A stretch of 64,000 nucleotides of DNA, taken from assembly GCF_029893235.1 (NCBI RefSeq), contig NZ_JARXWE010000013.1, positions 1 to 64,000 of the forward strand, read 5' to 3'. A program made the position numbers and the translations under genes. Below are positions 1 to 8,938 of this stretch, piece after piece. Under the pieces are notes generated by a model. The model saw only the letters and a list, made by a program, of their open reading frames with translations, did not search any database and was not told where the DNA came from. The DNA is from Dysgonomonas sp. PH5-45. Its GTDB lineage: Bacteria > Bacteroidota > Bacteroidia > Bacteroidales > Dysgonomonadaceae. Numbering within the stretch: the stretch's first letter is position 1; the number at the start of each line of letters is the position of its first letter.

Positions 1-19
1 TTTAGTTATCGCTTTTTAA

Positions 20-85
20 TCGACTTATAGTCGACACTCACACGAATTTTATTCGTAATCTAACCTATGGATTTCCAATCCATAG
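20..85. repeat. Cluster of three compact perfect hairpins (REP-like)
   Basis: Three perfect palindromes follow each other, each with a 3-nt loop: 20-34 (TCGACT / AGTCGA), 42-56 (ACGAAT / ATTCGT) and 65-85 (CTATGGATT / AATCCATAG), separated by 7 and 8 nt. No T-run directly follows the first two; the third is followed at 92-99 by a T-run. No gene was recognised in 1-146. Bacteroidota REP-type hairpins often sit beside a REP-associated tyrosine transposase gene; any such gene would lie to the left of the window, so this assignment is inference. Confidence 0.45.
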
Positions 86-146
86 TCGTTAAGTTTTTTT
101 GCTTCCCCTCGGTTGAGGCATGTTGACCTGCGGGGGCGCATCAACC

Positions 147-545
147 TCACCGTCTTTTCATTTTTATCCTCACCGTGTCGTAACCGTCTTCATAAAGACT
201 GGCTTCCATCTTGTTGTAGCAGATGCTCCATACCTTAAAGCGCATGTGCCTTCGGTCATCGGCCGAGCATTCTATTATGCCATCCTGTATGTAATAATAA
301 CCACCGGTATTGCCAAAGTATCCGCTACTCTCGAAAGTCCCGTCCTGATAGAATATTATATAATTAGACCTTTGGTTGTGCCATATTTCCTCAAAACCCT
401 CGCCTTCGTTTACGTGTGTGAGCGTCCAGTTGCCAACCACATATTCTTCAATAACGCTGTCGTCCTCAGGAAATGGCCCTTCGCATTTGGCGGCAAATAA
501 AGGAAAGATAAATAAAAGAAGTAAAATTTTGTGTTTCATTATCAT
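147..545 (-). CDS. Small secreted protein, possibly a lipoprotein with a lipocalin-like fold
   Basis: A 132-residue protein with a hydrophobic N-terminal signal (residues 4-19) ending FAAKC; Cys21 could be a lipidation site, although Lys at -1 is atypical for a lipobox. Met3 (539) is an equally good start. The mature part has short beta-strand-like stretches (GNWTLTHV, IIFYQDGTFESSG, YYYIQDGIIEC) as in small lipocalin-like Bacteroidota proteins that score how a structure differs from a default. I do not recognise a family with certainty and assign no function. It is monocistronic; the next gene on the same strand begins at 1735 and ends 189 nt upstream. Confidence 0.6.
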   Translation of the reverse strand: MIMKHKILLLLFIFPLFAAKCEGPFPEDDSVIEEYVVGNWTLTHVNEGEGFEEIWHNQRSNYIIFYQDGTFESSGYFGNTGGYYYIQDGIIECSADDRRHMRFKVWSICYNKMEASLYEDGYDTVRIKMKRR

Positions 546-733
546 GTATTTTTTTCATTAGACTGACGAGCCACACCCGTGCGGATTGCGGTTTATTTTC
601 TGCTATCTAAGATGAAATGTTTTGCAAAAAGATTAATAAACAAGTTAATATTTAATATAAATTAAGAATAATAGTCAATACTCTCCTATCTACCCTCAAA
701 AAAAAGGAGGAACATCGAAAAACAGATTTTCGC

Positions 734-1735
734 TTAATAGAAGAACAGGAAGTTTGGTTTTATTACAAAGCCTAAACGGATTCGTTGGCGGAACTCTTTA
801 TAGTTGAGCATTTCTTCGCCATAGCCGTTATAATATTCGAGGAATAAGTATTGGTTCGATTTTGGCGTAATCCTGAAAGAGCAGTTGAGCGTTACGTTTG
901 CATTAAGATTGCTTCCACCACGCTTAGTAACGATAAGCCCGATGTTGTAGCGCGATTTATGGTTGAAATCGACAGCCATGAAGCCCCATCCTTTGTAATC
1001 GACAATATCTTTGTTGTTGTTCCCGTCAACAATGGGAATCCAAGCCTTTGTCTGAAAAGTCCAGTTGCGGTTAAACTTCAGCAAGGCCATAAAACTGACC
1101 TTATTCCAACTACGAGAATCGGGGCCATCCTTACCGTTCGACTCATGTTCGAGCTGCAAACCCAATGTTCCCACAAAGCGGTTGTTATAAACCAAAGCCC
1201 TACCAATACCGAGAGTGGGATTGAAGTTGATATCGCCAAAAGGAAACGACTCCCTAAAAATATTCCAATACGCCAACTGGGTGTATGTCAGGAACAGATA
1301 GGTGCGGAAGGGCAGCACACTGTTTGTGAGGCGTTGCATGACGCTTATCTGGAACTTCGCGTCCGAGTTGTAGGCCGTTGGCGTTTTAAAAAGCGTTGTA
1401 CCCACCGTAATATAGTTGTTCTTATAGATACCAAACGAGGGGGTATCGTCAAAAGCTTTAAACACACTGTCGGCCCTCAATTGCGGGTCGGGCTTGAAGA
1501 GCGTACCCATCAACTCGTGCGTTTTTTGCTTAAACACCGACAGCGAATCCTTATGGGCTTTCCGGTAAATAAGCGCAGAGTCTTGAGTGAGAAAAGGAAG
1601 GGATTTTTCCCGTCCCGACCTCAACGAGTCGGCCTCAGCTTCCGTCTGGGCTAACGTGCCCGACAAGCAGCAAACAAGCAATGCGAACAGAAGTAAATAC
1701 CTTTTGTTCATTATTTTGATTATCTTGATTTTCAT
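734..1735 (-). CDS. pldA: Outer-membrane phospholipase A1 (OMPLA)
   Basis: Encodes a 333-residue outer-membrane phospholipase A, which hydrolyses acyl chains of phospholipids that reach the outer leaflet. A signal peptide ends near residue 30 (TLAQ). The family signature is clear: YTQLAYWNIFRESFPFGDIN (about 151-170), then HESNG and SRSWNK. His197, Ser199 and Asn211 keep the spacing of the E. coli catalytic triad His142/Ser144/Asn156. The chain ends in Phe/Tyr-rich strands (NFLFFY), as outer-membrane barrels do. There are about 65 extra residues after the signal compared with the E. coli enzyme. The start overlaps the stop of the YkgJ-like gene by 4 nt, so it is the last gene of an ansA-ykgJ-pldA operon. 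A second start, Met9, is possible. Confidence 0.88.
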   Translation of the reverse strand: MKIKIIKIMNKRYLLLFALLVCCLSGTLAQTEAEADSLRSGREKSLPFLTQDSALIYRKAHKDSLSVFKQKTHELMGTLFKPDPQLRADSVFKAFDDTPSFGIYKNNYITVGTTLFKTPTAYNSDAKFQISVMQRLTNSVLPFRTYLFLTYTQLAYWNIFRESFPFGDINFNPTLGIGRALVYNNRFVGTLGLQLEHESNGKDGPDSRSWNKVSFMALLKFNRNWTFQTKAWIPIVDGNNNKDIVDYKGWGFMAVDFNHKSRYNIGLIVTKRGGSNLNANVTLNCSFRITPKSNQYLFLEYYNGYGEEMLNYKEFRQRIRLGFVIKPNFLFFY

Positions 1736-2226
1736 TCCTCTATTAAATGAGCCATAACCTCGAAGGCTATGGGGCAGGTCGATATATTTTTAACCGTAAG
1801 TTTATATATCTGGAAAAACTTTTTCCTATCGGTATGCGGATATTCGCGGCATGCTTTGGGACGGGCTTCGTATATGGAGCAATAATTGTCGGGCATGAGG
1901 AAGGGGCAAGGCATGGTGTTGAAAACATAATCGCCGTCTTCGTCCATCCGCAGATAATTTGTCACTACATCAACCGGCTTCATCCGCAAGGCTTTAGCCA
2001 TCCGTTCTATATCTTTATCGTAAATTGCAGGCCCTAAGCAGCGGCAACAATTGGCACATTCTAAACAATTGATGGCGGCAGAATGTTCTTGGTGCAACTC
2101 ATGGACAAGGTTGTCCATTTTTTCGAGCCGTTTTTTGTTCTTTTTATAAAAGAGAGTTAAATGAGGCGTCAGTTTTTCGGCCCGTTGTTCAAGGTCGGCA
2201 TATTTGCCGTCACACATCTCTTTCAT
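1732..2226 (-). CDS. YkgJ-family cysteine-cluster protein
   Basis: A 164-residue soluble protein with the CxxC-rich YkgJ (UPF0153) pattern: CLECANCCRCLG near residues 55-66, then CPF...YCSIYEARPKACREYP near 107-130. The eight or so conserved cysteines are thought to bind a metal or Fe-S cluster; the cellular role of the family is unknown. The gene overlaps the end of ansA by 17 nt and the start of pldA by 4 nt, so it is translated within that operon. Nothing in the sequence ties it functionally to asparagine or phospholipid metabolism. Confidence 0.8.
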   Translation of the reverse strand: MKEMCDGKYADLEQRAEKLTPHLTLFYKKNKKRLEKMDNLVHELHQEHSAAINCLECANCCRCLGPAIYDKDIERMAKALRMKPVDVVTNYLRMDEDGDYVFNTMPCPFLMPDNYCSIYEARPKACREYPHTDRKKFFQIYKLTVKNISTCPIAFEVMAHLIEE

Positions 2227-3274
2227 CGGGTCTGGTAATCTCGCCAGCCAAAGGCGTACGCATCCTTGCTATCACCTCCTCGCGCGAGTAGCCGCAGCCC
2301 ATCAGAAACATGAGTTTGGTTACAGCCGTTTCGCAAGTCATATCAAATCCGCTGATGACCCCTGCCTTGAGCAGTTCGTGCCCCGTTTCGTAGCGTTGCA
2401 TGTCTACACAGCCCATCTCGCACTGCGTTATATTGACTATGATTACGCCCCGTTTCACGGCGGTTTGCAAGGCTTTTAAAAACCACTCTTTCCGGGGAGC
2501 GTTTCCCGAGCCGTATGTTTCAAGGATAACAGCCTCGACCAACTCCAAGCCCAGTATTGTTTCTATGATGCTCTGTTCCATTCCGGGAAACAACTTCAAG
2601 ATAACGATACGGTTCTTCATTTCGTAATGGAACTTCACTCTTGTGTGTGGTTCGGGCTTCAGAATCAACCCTCTTTGGTAACGGATTTTTATACCCGATT
2701 TTGCAAGGGATGGATAGTTGTACGATTTAAATGCTTTGAAGTTATCGGCGTTTATCTTGCTGCTGCGGTTACCTCTCATCAGGCAATTCTCGAAAAAGAT
2801 AGTCACCTCGGGCACCATCGGGTTGCCTTGCGAGTCTTTTTCGGCGGCTATCTCTAAGGCAGCTATCAGGTTTTCCTTCGCATCCGTCCGCAATTTTCCG
2901 ATAGGGAGCTGCGAACCTGTAAGCACAATGGGTTTGTTCAGGTTTTGTATCATAAAACTCAATGCCGAGGCGGTGTATGCCATCGTATCGGTTCCGTGAA
3001 GGATAACAAAACCATCGTAGCGTTCGTAATACTCTTCTATGATGCCTACCAGCTTTTGCCAGTGTTTGGGGCTGATTTCGGACGAGTCGATAACAGGGTC
3101 AAAAACAACCGTATCGACCTTAAATTTAAGTTCCTGCAATTCAGGGAAATTACTATCTATATGGCTAAAATTAAAAGGTTCGAGAGAACCTGTTACATTA
3201 TTCTCAACCATTCCTATGGTTCCACCCGTATATATTAATAGGATACTTACATTAGAATCAACCATAACCAGCAT
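2210..3274 (-). CDS. ansA: Type I L-asparaginase (cytoplasmic)
   Basis: A 354-residue asparaginase converting L-asparagine to aspartate and ammonia. The two Thr motifs of the family are intact: YTGGTIGM (residues 15-22, nucleophile Thr19) and HGTDTM (93-98, Thr95-Asp96). No signal peptide is visible, in line with the cytoplasmic type I enzyme. A -7 box lies at 3289-3296, only 15 nt from this ATG, so the ATG at 3265 (MVDSNV...) is a strong alternative start. First gene of the ansA-ykgJ-pldA operon. Confidence 0.9.
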   Translation of the reverse strand: MLVMVDSNVSILLIYTGGTIGMVENNVTGSLEPFNFSHIDSNFPELQELKFKVDTVVFDPVIDSSEISPKHWQKLVGIIEEYYERYDGFVILHGTDTMAYTASALSFMIQNLNKPIVLTGSQLPIGKLRTDAKENLIAALEIAAEKDSQGNPMVPEVTIFFENCLMRGNRSSKINADNFKAFKSYNYPSLAKSGIKIRYQRGLILKPEPHTRVKFHYEMKNRIVILKLFPGMEQSIIETILGLELVEAVILETYGSGNAPRKEWFLKALQTAVKRGVIIVNITQCEMGCVDMQRYETGHELLKAGVISGFDMTCETAVTKLMFLMGCGYSREEVIARMRTPLAGEITRPDERDV

Positions 3275-3288
3275 TTAATCGTGAAACA

Positions 3289-3296
3289 CAAAGTTA
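3289..3296 (-). promoter_or_regulatory. Putative -7 promoter box of ansA
   Basis: On the minus strand this reads TAACTTTG, matching the Bacteroidota -7 consensus TAnnTTTG, just upstream of ansA. No good -33 TTTG was found at the expected spacing. Confidence 0.5.
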
Positions 3297-3341
3297 ATCC
3301 TTTTTCAGCAATATTCATATTAATATGATGTAAAACAGTCC

Positions 3342-4022
3342 TTAAACAGCAAACTGGGGGAATATACGCCTGACATTTTGCTCTATTTTTTCGGAAAAAT
3401 CGAGCATTTGTATATTTAAAGCCGCGCTAATATCTGCATAAATTTCTTCAATTGTACAGTTTTGGGTATCTGTTTCACACAATAGCCTGTCGGTAGGAAT
3501 AACCCTCAGCGAATCTTTATTGTATTTCGCGCCAAGCGAAAAATACACGTCCATGTCGAGCAACTGCCGGGTCAATTCCTCACCACCCCTATATCCGTGT
3601 AAAATCCAAGGTTGGCGGGGGTTGTATTTCCTGTACGAGGCATACAAATCGTCCCAAGCCTTCACGCAGTGGATAATAAGGGGTTTGTGCAACTGTTCGG
3701 ATAGCTGTATTTGCTGCTCAAAAACGGTGCGTTGGGTTTCTATATCGGCTCCTTTCAGCTTGTCGTAGCCGGCCTCGCCGATGGCAATAATGCGTGGATT
3801 GCTGGCTATCTCTTTCAGAAAATCGAGCTGGGGCTGTGCGTCTTCCGAGTACCAAGGGTGTACTCCGCACGAAAAAAAACAATTGAGCGATGCCATATCT
3901 TTGGCATCTTCAAAACCGAGAGGGTAAACATCAAGTATGTAATTTATCTTCTTCCCCTCCGGCTCCACATCATCGTCCGAGGGAAGGGGCGCTGAGTGGG
4001 TGTGTACGTCATAAAGGTCCAT
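3342..4022 (-). CDS. TatD-family metal-dependent hydrolase
   Basis: A 226-residue TIM-barrel hydrolase of the TatD DNase family, somewhat shorter than the usual ~255-260 residues. Visible metal ligands are His7 and His9 (DVHTH), Glu83 (IGEAGYD), His118 (PLIIHCVKAWD), His142 (ILHGYRGG) and Asp185 (LCETDTQ). TatD enzymes act as 3'-5' exonucleases on DNA or RNA, but many paralogues have unknown substrates. It stands alone and is divergent from lolD. Confidence 0.85.
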   Translation of the reverse strand: MDLYDVHTHSAPLPSDDDVEPEGKKINYILDVYPLGFEDAKDMASLNCFFSCGVHPWYSEDAQPQLDFLKEIASNPRIIAIGEAGYDKLKGADIETQRTVFEQQIQLSEQLHKPLIIHCVKAWDDLYASYRKYNPRQPWILHGYRGGEELTRQLLDMDVYFSLGAKYNKDSLRVIPTDRLLCETDTQNCTIEEIYADISAALNIQMLDFSEKIEQNVRRIFPQFAV

Positions 4023-4092
4023 AAATAAGTTTAACTGTTGAAATACGTCCGCTAATTTAATAAGAAACTACGTAAATAATTAATATTATTCA

Positions 4093-4100
4093 TATTTTTG
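4093..4100 (+). promoter_or_regulatory. Putative -7 promoter box of lolD
   Basis: TATTTTTG fits TAnnTTTG and lies 36 nt before the lolD ATG. Confidence 0.55.
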
Positions 4101-4136
4101 CATACATTTAATTTTCAAACAGACTTCACTTAAAAT

Positions 4137-4790
4137 ATGATTCGGGTAAAAGGAGTAACAAAAAAATTTGACCAACTGCAAGTGCTCAAAGGCATAGACC
4201 TGAGTGTGAACAAAGGCGAGATTGTAGCCATCGTTGGCGCAAGCGGTGCAGGCAAAACCACCCTTTTGCAAATTATAGGCACGCTCGACAGAGCCGGCTC
4301 AGGGTCGGTTGCCATTAATGGGCAGGAAGTGTCAAGGATGAGCGACAGCAAACTTTCTGAGTTCAGAAACAAGAATATAGGCTTCGTTTTTCAGTTCCAC
4401 CAACTGTTGCCCGAATTTACCGCTCTCGAAAACGTGATGATACCCGCTCTGATAGCCGGAAAGAAAGAACGGGAAGCAAAGCAGAAAAGCAAAGAATTGC
4501 TGGAATTGTTAGGGCTGGCAGACCGTTCGGAGCATAAGCCCAACGAGCTGTCGGGCGGCGAAAAACAACGGGTGGCCGTTGCCCGTGCCCTAATAAACGA
4601 TCCGGCGGTGATACTTGCCGACGAGCCATCGGGAAGCCTCGATACCGAAAACAAAGTGGAGCTGCACAAGCTGTTCTTTGAACTTCGCGACAAGTTGGGG
4701 CAAACTTTCGTCATTGTTACCCACGACGAAGAACTCGCCAAAATGACCGACCGCATCATCCACATAAAAGACGGGATGATTGTGGAATAA
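4137..4790 (+). CDS. lolD: LolD-type ABC transporter ATP-binding protein
   Basis: A 217-residue ABC ATPase of the LolD/MacB group, which powers release of lipoproteins from the inner membrane with LolC/E-type permeases. Walker A GASGAGKT is at 34-41, Q-loop FVFQFHQL near 83-90, signature LSGGEKQR at 138-145, Walker [10 protein letters not shown] at 158-166 and the switch His in IVTHDE. The family's [16 protein letters not shown] segment is what points to LolD rather than a generic ATPase. No permease gene is adjacent, as is usual in Bacteroidota. A bidirectional terminator follows. Confidence 0.82.
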   Translation: MIRVKGVTKKFDQLQVLKGIDLSVNKGEIVAIVGASGAGKTTLLQIIGTLDRAGSGSVAINGQEVSRMSDSKLSEFRNKNIGFVFQFHQLLPEFTALENVMIPALIAGKKEREAKQKSKELLELLGLADRSEHKPNELSGGEKQRVAVARALINDPAVILADEPSGSLDTENKVELHKLFFELRDKLGQTFVIVTHDEELAKMTDRIIHIKDGMIVE

Positions 4791-4816
4791 GAGTAAAAGC
4801 TATATATTTTCTACAT

Positions 4817-4850
4817 AAAAAAAGAGATTGCTCGTGGGCAATCTCTTTTT
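4817..4850. terminator. Bidirectional rho-independent terminator between lolD and rplI
   Basis: An 11-bp stem (AAAGAGATTGC at 4821-4831 with GCAATCTCTTT at 4838-4848) carries an A-run on its left and a T-run on its right, so it can end transcription from both convergent genes. Confidence 0.85.
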
Positions 4851-4884
4851 GCATATATATTTTGCTTTAAGCTTTTTCCTCTTC

Positions 4885-5328
4885 TTATTCAGAAATTACT
4901 TCGAAAGGAATTTCAACCGAAACTTCCTTGTGAAGTCGGGCAATAGCTTTGTAAGAACCAACTTCTTTTACCGAATCTTTGATAACGATAGATTTTCTGT
5001 CGACAGTAAATCCTTGTTTTGCCAAAGCTTCAGAAATCTGAATGTTGGTAACAGAACCAAAGATAGTACCTGTTGAGCTGGTTTTTGTACCGATAGTTAG
5101 AGATACACCGTCAAGCTTAGCAGCAAGGTCTTGCGCGTCTTGTTTGATTTTCTCCAATTTGTGGGCACGTTGTTTCAGGTTTTCGGCCAACATTTTTTTT
5201 GCCGATTCGGTTGCTATCACCGCTTTTTTCTGAGGAAGCAGATAATTACGTCCGTAACCGTCTTTCACTGTTACAACATCATCTTTAAATCCCAGATTCG
5301 TTACGTCTTCTTTTAATATTACTTGCAT
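4885..5328 (-). CDS. rplI: 50S ribosomal protein L9
   Basis: A 147-residue L9 with the N-terminal rRNA-binding signature [14 protein letters not shown] (residues 24-37), a long connecting helix rich in Lys/Gln/Ala (about 45-75) and the C-terminal domain. Length is normal. Third gene of the rpsF-rpsR-rplI operon, 24 nt after rpsR. Confidence 0.97.
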   Translation of the reverse strand: MQVILKEDVTNLGFKDDVVTVKDGYGRNYLLPQKKAVIATESAKKMLAENLKQRAHKLEKIKQDAQDLAAKLDGVSLTIGTKTSSTGTIFGSVTNIQISEALAKQGFTVDRKSIVIKDSVKEVGSYKAIARLHKEVSVEIPFEVISE

Positions 5329-5352
5329 TGTCTTTTTCTCCTCTTCTTTAAA

Positions 5353-5619
5353 TTATTTCATTAAATCAGTTACATAAGGAAGCAAAGCCAAATGACGGGC
5401 TCTCTTCACTGCCTGAGCAATACGACGTTGAAATTTCAAAGAAGTTCCGGTGATGCGGCGAGGAAGTATCTTACCTTGCTCGTTCAAGAATTTCTTCAAA
5501 AATTCAGGATCTTTGTAATCGATATATTTAATACCACTTTTTTTGAAGCGACAGTATTTTTTCTTTTTCACTTCAACTGAAGGAGGAGTCAGATATCTGA
5601 TTTCTGATTGTTGTGCCAT
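5353..5619 (-). CDS. rpsR: 30S ribosomal protein S18
   Basis: An 88-residue S18; the [18 protein letters not shown] and [21 protein letters not shown] segments are characteristic. It follows rpsF by 2 nt and precedes rplI by 24 nt, the standard bacterial gene order. S18 forms a dimer with S6 on the 30S platform. Confidence 0.97.
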   Translation of the reverse strand: MAQQSEIRYLTPPSVEVKKKKYCRFKKSGIKYIDYKDPEFLKKFLNEQGKILPRRITGTSLKFQRRIAQAVKRARHLALLPYVTDLMK

Positions 5620-5621
5620 GA

Positions 5622-5969
5622 TTAGTTTTCTGATTTAGTTGTTGTTTTAAGACTTCTTCTCTTTTCTGCATACTGGTGTGCATACTTGTCTTGACGGAAT
5701 GTCAAGAAACGGATCACTCGCTCGTCGCGACGGTAGTTAAGCTCCAGTTTTTCAATCACAGTAGGATCGGCTTTAAACTCAAGGAAGGCATAAAATCCTG
5801 TCGATTTTTTCTGAATTGGGTAAGCCAGTTTTTTAAGGCCCCAATTTTCTTCGTTCACGATTTCCGCGCCTTCATTAGTAAGAATAGTCTTGAACTTATC
5901 TACCGCTTCCTTCATCTGAACGTCAGATAAAACGGGAGTTAAAATGAAAACGGTTTCATAATTATTCAT
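5622..5969 (-). CDS. rpsF: 30S ribosomal protein S6
   Basis: I place the start at the ATG at 5969, giving 115 residues beginning [10 protein letters not shown] as S6 normally does. The frame stays open upstream to 6044, but that stretch contains the promoter at 6014-6044 and encodes non-S6 sequence. Conserved features include [19 protein letters not shown] and the [10 protein letters not shown] strand. First gene of the operon. Confidence 0.96.
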   Translation of the reverse strand: MNNYETVFILTPVLSDVQMKEAVDKFKTILTNEGAEIVNEENWGLKKLAYPIQKKSTGFYAFLEFKADPTVIEKLELNYRRDERVIRFLTFRQDKYAHQYAEKRRSLKTTTKSEN

Positions 5970-6013
5970 AAATGATATAATTAAATTAATTAAACAAATA
6001 AAGTTTTGAGGTG

Positions 6014-6044
6014 CAAAAGTAGCCCTTTTTTGCTTACAAACCAA
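6014..6044 (-). promoter_or_regulatory. Promoter of rpsF-rpsR-rplI
   Basis: On the minus strand TACTTTTG (6014-6021) fits TAnnTTTG. A TTG (6042-6044) lies 20 nt upstream, close to the -33 consensus spacing. This sets the rpsF start at 5969. Confidence 0.65.
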
Positions 6045-6064
6045 CTGTCAAAGAAAAAAATATG

Positions 6065-6096
6065 CTTGCTAAAAACAATTTGTTATCTTAAATTTG
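6065..6096 (+). promoter_or_regulatory. Putative promoter of the MarR-family gene
   Basis: CTTG (6065-6068), a 20-nt spacer and TAAATTTG (6089-6096) match the Bacteroidota -33/-7 arrangement, 58 nt before the ATG at 6154. Confidence 0.55.
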
Positions 6097-6153
6097 TATC
6101 CGTAAGTATCCGCTTGAATAATTTTCACTCAAAAAAAAATAAACCTAAAAGTT

Positions 6154-6627
6154 ATGGAAGAATACATCGACAATGACCTGGAATACATTTTCCCTATCAT
6201 CAACGGAAAAGTATCTACGGCCATAAACCGGAAAATGTTCCGTAACTTCCGTAAAGAAGGGCTGGACATTACACCTGAACAATGGAGCGTGCTTTACTTT
6301 CTGTGGAAGGAAGACGGTGTGCTTCAGCAAAAGCTATGCGAGGCCACCTTCAAAGACAAGCCAAGCATGACGCGCCTCATTGACAATCTGGTGAAGCAGG
6401 GCTTTGTGTTCCGGCTGACGCCCCCCAACGACCGCCGCTCAAACCTCATCTATCTGACCGACAAAGGCCGCGGCATTCAACCGGCTGCCCGGCGGGCTAT
6501 GCAAGCCACCATGCACGATGCCCTTATCGGCATAAACGCCGAAGGCTTGGAAAGGGTGAAAACCGTACTCAAACTGATTTTCGACAACGTGCAGGAAGCC
6601 TTGGGCGACAATCCACGTAAACCATAA
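6154..6627 (+). CDS. MarR-family transcriptional regulator
   Basis: A 157-residue winged-helix repressor-type protein. The helix-turn-helix and wing are visible at about 35-95: ITPEQWSVLYFLW, LCEATFKDKPSMTRLIDNLVKQGFVFR and NDRRSNLIYLTDKGR, the last being the DxRxxxxxLT wing typical of MarR. It is divergent from the ribosomal operon and is followed by a DUF5672 gene on the other strand, so no target gene is suggested by context; autoregulation is possible. Confidence 0.87.
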   Translation: MEEYIDNDLEYIFPIINGKVSTAINRKMFRNFRKEGLDITPEQWSVLYFLWKEDGVLQQKLCEATFKDKPSMTRLIDNLVKQGFVFRLTPPNDRRSNLIYLTDKGRGIQPAARRAMQATMHDALIGINAEGLERVKTVLKLIFDNVQEALGDNPRKP

Positions 6628-6719
6628 ACAGAAACTCAATAGATTTTACAACCTATTAAGTAAAAGCCCCCTGTATTGTATGTTGTTTGGGTGTTTTCTT
6701 TCGGATTCGTTAAATCCGG

Positions 6720-7541
6720 CTATAACTCATAGCCCAACTTATTGATGTGAGGTTTCCAAAAATTGATATCGTATTTTGCCCACGCATGACAGCCAAAAGG
6801 CAATCGTTCCTTATTTAAGCCATAACAAACAGAAGGCAGGCTTTCGAAAGAAAATTCAAGAGCTTTACTGAAGCCCGGCACCTTTAACGTTCGGCTACTG
6901 CTACGATTGACCTCCACACCCCAAAAAACATCTTCCATATAGTAATGTGAGGCCGGATTTCTATATCTTTCAATTATTCCGTTTTTCTCAAATTGGCCTA
7001 TTACCTCAACAAACCGTTTAGGATTCCTTATCGAAAACCCCCCATTACCCACCTTGTATTGTACGGTATCCCAATGGTTTGGTTTCGATAATATTTTTTT
7101 CAGGAATCGCCTCACCGACAAAATAAATAGGTTGGCTGCAACATGTTTTGCCTCAGTATTAAATATCCAAGGTGCGCCACAGTAATCGAAGTTGCACCAG
7201 TAGTCAAAACTATCGCTAAAAACAAAACAATCCGTTTGATGAATAAGAATCCTGTCGTATTGGCAAAACCTCTCATAGAAAGCCTTGCTCAACATCAAAC
7301 GATTGTAGCCACCCAAGCCCTCAAAAAAAGAAGGTTCAAACTCTTCTTTGCTTATCGACACCCGATGCTTATCTCCAATAGCATAATACTCGGTAAGGTC
7401 TAACCCTAAAGGGCAGACAAAAACAATGGGGTTTTTTCCTAAAATTTCAAAGCATCTTGAAAGCGAAATAATTTCATTATGGCTCACCGATTCTTTGTAG
7501 ACTGGTATTACTACAGCCTTCGATAAATACGTATATGTCAT
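6720..7541 (-). CDS. DUF5672-type putative glycosyltransferase
   Basis: A 273-residue protein resembling DUF5672, a family placed near glycosyltransferases. The conserved blocks are YDRILIHQTDCFVFSD (about 92-107), FDYCGAPWI, VGNGGFSIRNPKRF and EDVFWG; the QTDxxV acidic motif could bind a nucleotide-sugar/metal. No signal peptide or membrane segment is visible. It is not in an obvious polysaccharide cluster. The family match is from memory of its motifs; the substrate is unknown. Confidence 0.65.
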   Translation of the reverse strand: MTYTYLSKAVVIPVYKESVSHNEIISLSRCFEILGKNPIVFVCPLGLDLTEYYAIGDKHRVSISKEEFEPSFFEGLGGYNRLMLSKAFYERFCQYDRILIHQTDCFVFSDSFDYWCNFDYCGAPWIFNTEAKHVAANLFILSVRRFLKKILSKPNHWDTVQYKVGNGGFSIRNPKRFVEVIGQFEKNGIIERYRNPASHYYMEDVFWGVEVNRSSSRTLKVPGFSKALEFSFESLPSVCYGLNKERLPFGCHAWAKYDINFWKPHINKLGYEL

Positions 7542-7648
7542 TCTCGATTATGTACAAATTCCGTGTAAATATACACAACAATCGACAAAGACATAACGAA
7601 TTGTTGCAATTATCGCAAGGCAAGTAATGATTTTAACTTTGTATCATC

Positions 7649-8854
7649 CTACATCGCAGGGCATTCGCTTTCTTCCTTATAGCTGAATCGGCCGTATACG
7701 GTAAACAGCCCCGTCAGGCTACACAAAAAGAAAGCCAAGCCCACAACCGTCATCGTGCCATTGTTTACAAACCCGAAAAGCAGGGTGCAAACAAACGATA
7801 CGCCAAGCTGTATAGACCCAAAGAGCGCCGAAGCCGTACCGCTGCTGCTTCCGCTGAAGGGCGTTATAGCCAGCTCGGTTGAGGCCGAAAACAGAACGCC
7901 TATCGGGAAAACATACAAAAATAACAGCACCAATACCGGATAAACGCTTACCTTCAGGTACATAAAAGACAGCAGGAAAACACTCACCGCGAACATAAAC
8001 ACGAGCGAATACTTCACCAGCTTGGGTGTTGACATATATTTCTGAAGAACACCCGTCAGGTAAGAACTTACCATCAATCCGAGTGCGTTTACCGAAAAAA
8101 TCACGCTGAAGGCATTACGGTCAAAGCCCCCTTCTTCCATAATAATGAACGGCCCGTTCGATACATAAAGCATCAGTGCGCCATTGGCTATACCGCCTAC
8201 AATGGAATACACCACAAACTTTTTCACTTTCAGAACTTCCAGATAGCTTCTGAAAACATTTTTCTGTTCAACCCGCAAACTGCCCCCGCCTGTTTCCGGA
8301 AGAAAGAACAGGGTGAAAATAAATATAACCGCACCCAAGGCCGCAAGAGTCCCAAACAAGGCCTGCCAGTTGAAAAACGAAAGAACGGCATTCCCGATAG
8401 AAGGGGCAATGATAGGGGCAACACCCATAATCACGGCCAGCAGCGAATATATTTTCAGGGTTTTTGTTTTGTCAAAATAGTCGGTAACCACAGCACGGGA
8501 GATAACCACCCCGCCACAACCGCCTATTGCCTGTACAAAACGCACCACCCACAACTGATGGATATCCCGCACATATATGCAGGCAACGGAAGCGATGATA
8601 AAAATAAAGAGCGAAGCCAAAATCGGCTTTTTTCGCCCGAAGCGGTCGGCCAAAGGTCCCCACAGCAATTGCCCGATGGCAAAGCCTGCCAAAAAGGTCG
8701 ACAGCGAAATCTGTACCGTCGACAGGGGAACGCCAAATGTATTGGACATAGGAATAAATCCGGGGAGATACAAGTCGATACTTAGCGGTTCAAGAGCTGT
8801 AAGCAGTGCCAGGATAATTATTACAACCCATTGCATGATGCTGAGATTCTTCAT
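7649..8854 (-). CDS. Bcr/CflA-family drug efflux MFS transporter
   Basis: A 401-residue major-facilitator protein with about 12 hydrophobic segments. The Bcr/CflA features are LEPLSIDLYLPGFIPM in TM1 (21-36) and motif A GPLADRFGRKK (66-76). Members export drugs such as bicyclomycin, chloramphenicol or other small molecules by proton antiport. It has its own -7 box at 8882-8889 and follows an AraC-type regulator on the same strand, which may control it (inference). Confidence 0.87.
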   Translation of the reverse strand: MKNLSIMQWVVIIILALLTALEPLSIDLYLPGFIPMSNTFGVPLSTVQISLSTFLAGFAIGQLLWGPLADRFGRKKPILASLFIFIIASVACIYVRDIHQLWVVRFVQAIGGCGGVVISRAVVTDYFDKTKTLKIYSLLAVIMGVAPIIAPSIGNAVLSFFNWQALFGTLAALGAVIFIFTLFFLPETGGGSLRVEQKNVFRSYLEVLKVKKFVVYSIVGGIANGALMLYVSNGPFIIMEEGGFDRNAFSVIFSVNALGLMVSSYLTGVLQKYMSTPKLVKYSLVFMFAVSVFLLSFMYLKVSVYPVLVLLFLYVFPIGVLFSASTELAITPFSGSSSGTASALFGSIQLGVSFVCTLLFGFVNNGTMTVVGLAFFLCSLTGLFTVYGRFSYKEESECPAM

Positions 8855-8881
8855 TTTCGTTTACTTTAAAAAAACAGAATG

Positions 8882-8889
8882 CAAAAGTA
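8882..8889 (-). promoter_or_regulatory. Putative -7 box of the Bcr/CflA gene
   Basis: TACTTTTG on the minus strand, 28 nt before the start codon at 8854. Confidence 0.55.
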
Positions 8890-8938
8890 AGAAAGTAGAA
8901 ATGGCATGCGCTTACACAAATAGGACAAATACTTGGAC

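Noticed and set aside
851-1654. A 267-codon open frame on the plus strand opposite pldA.
   Set aside because: The pldA triad and signal peptide on the other strand explain the region.
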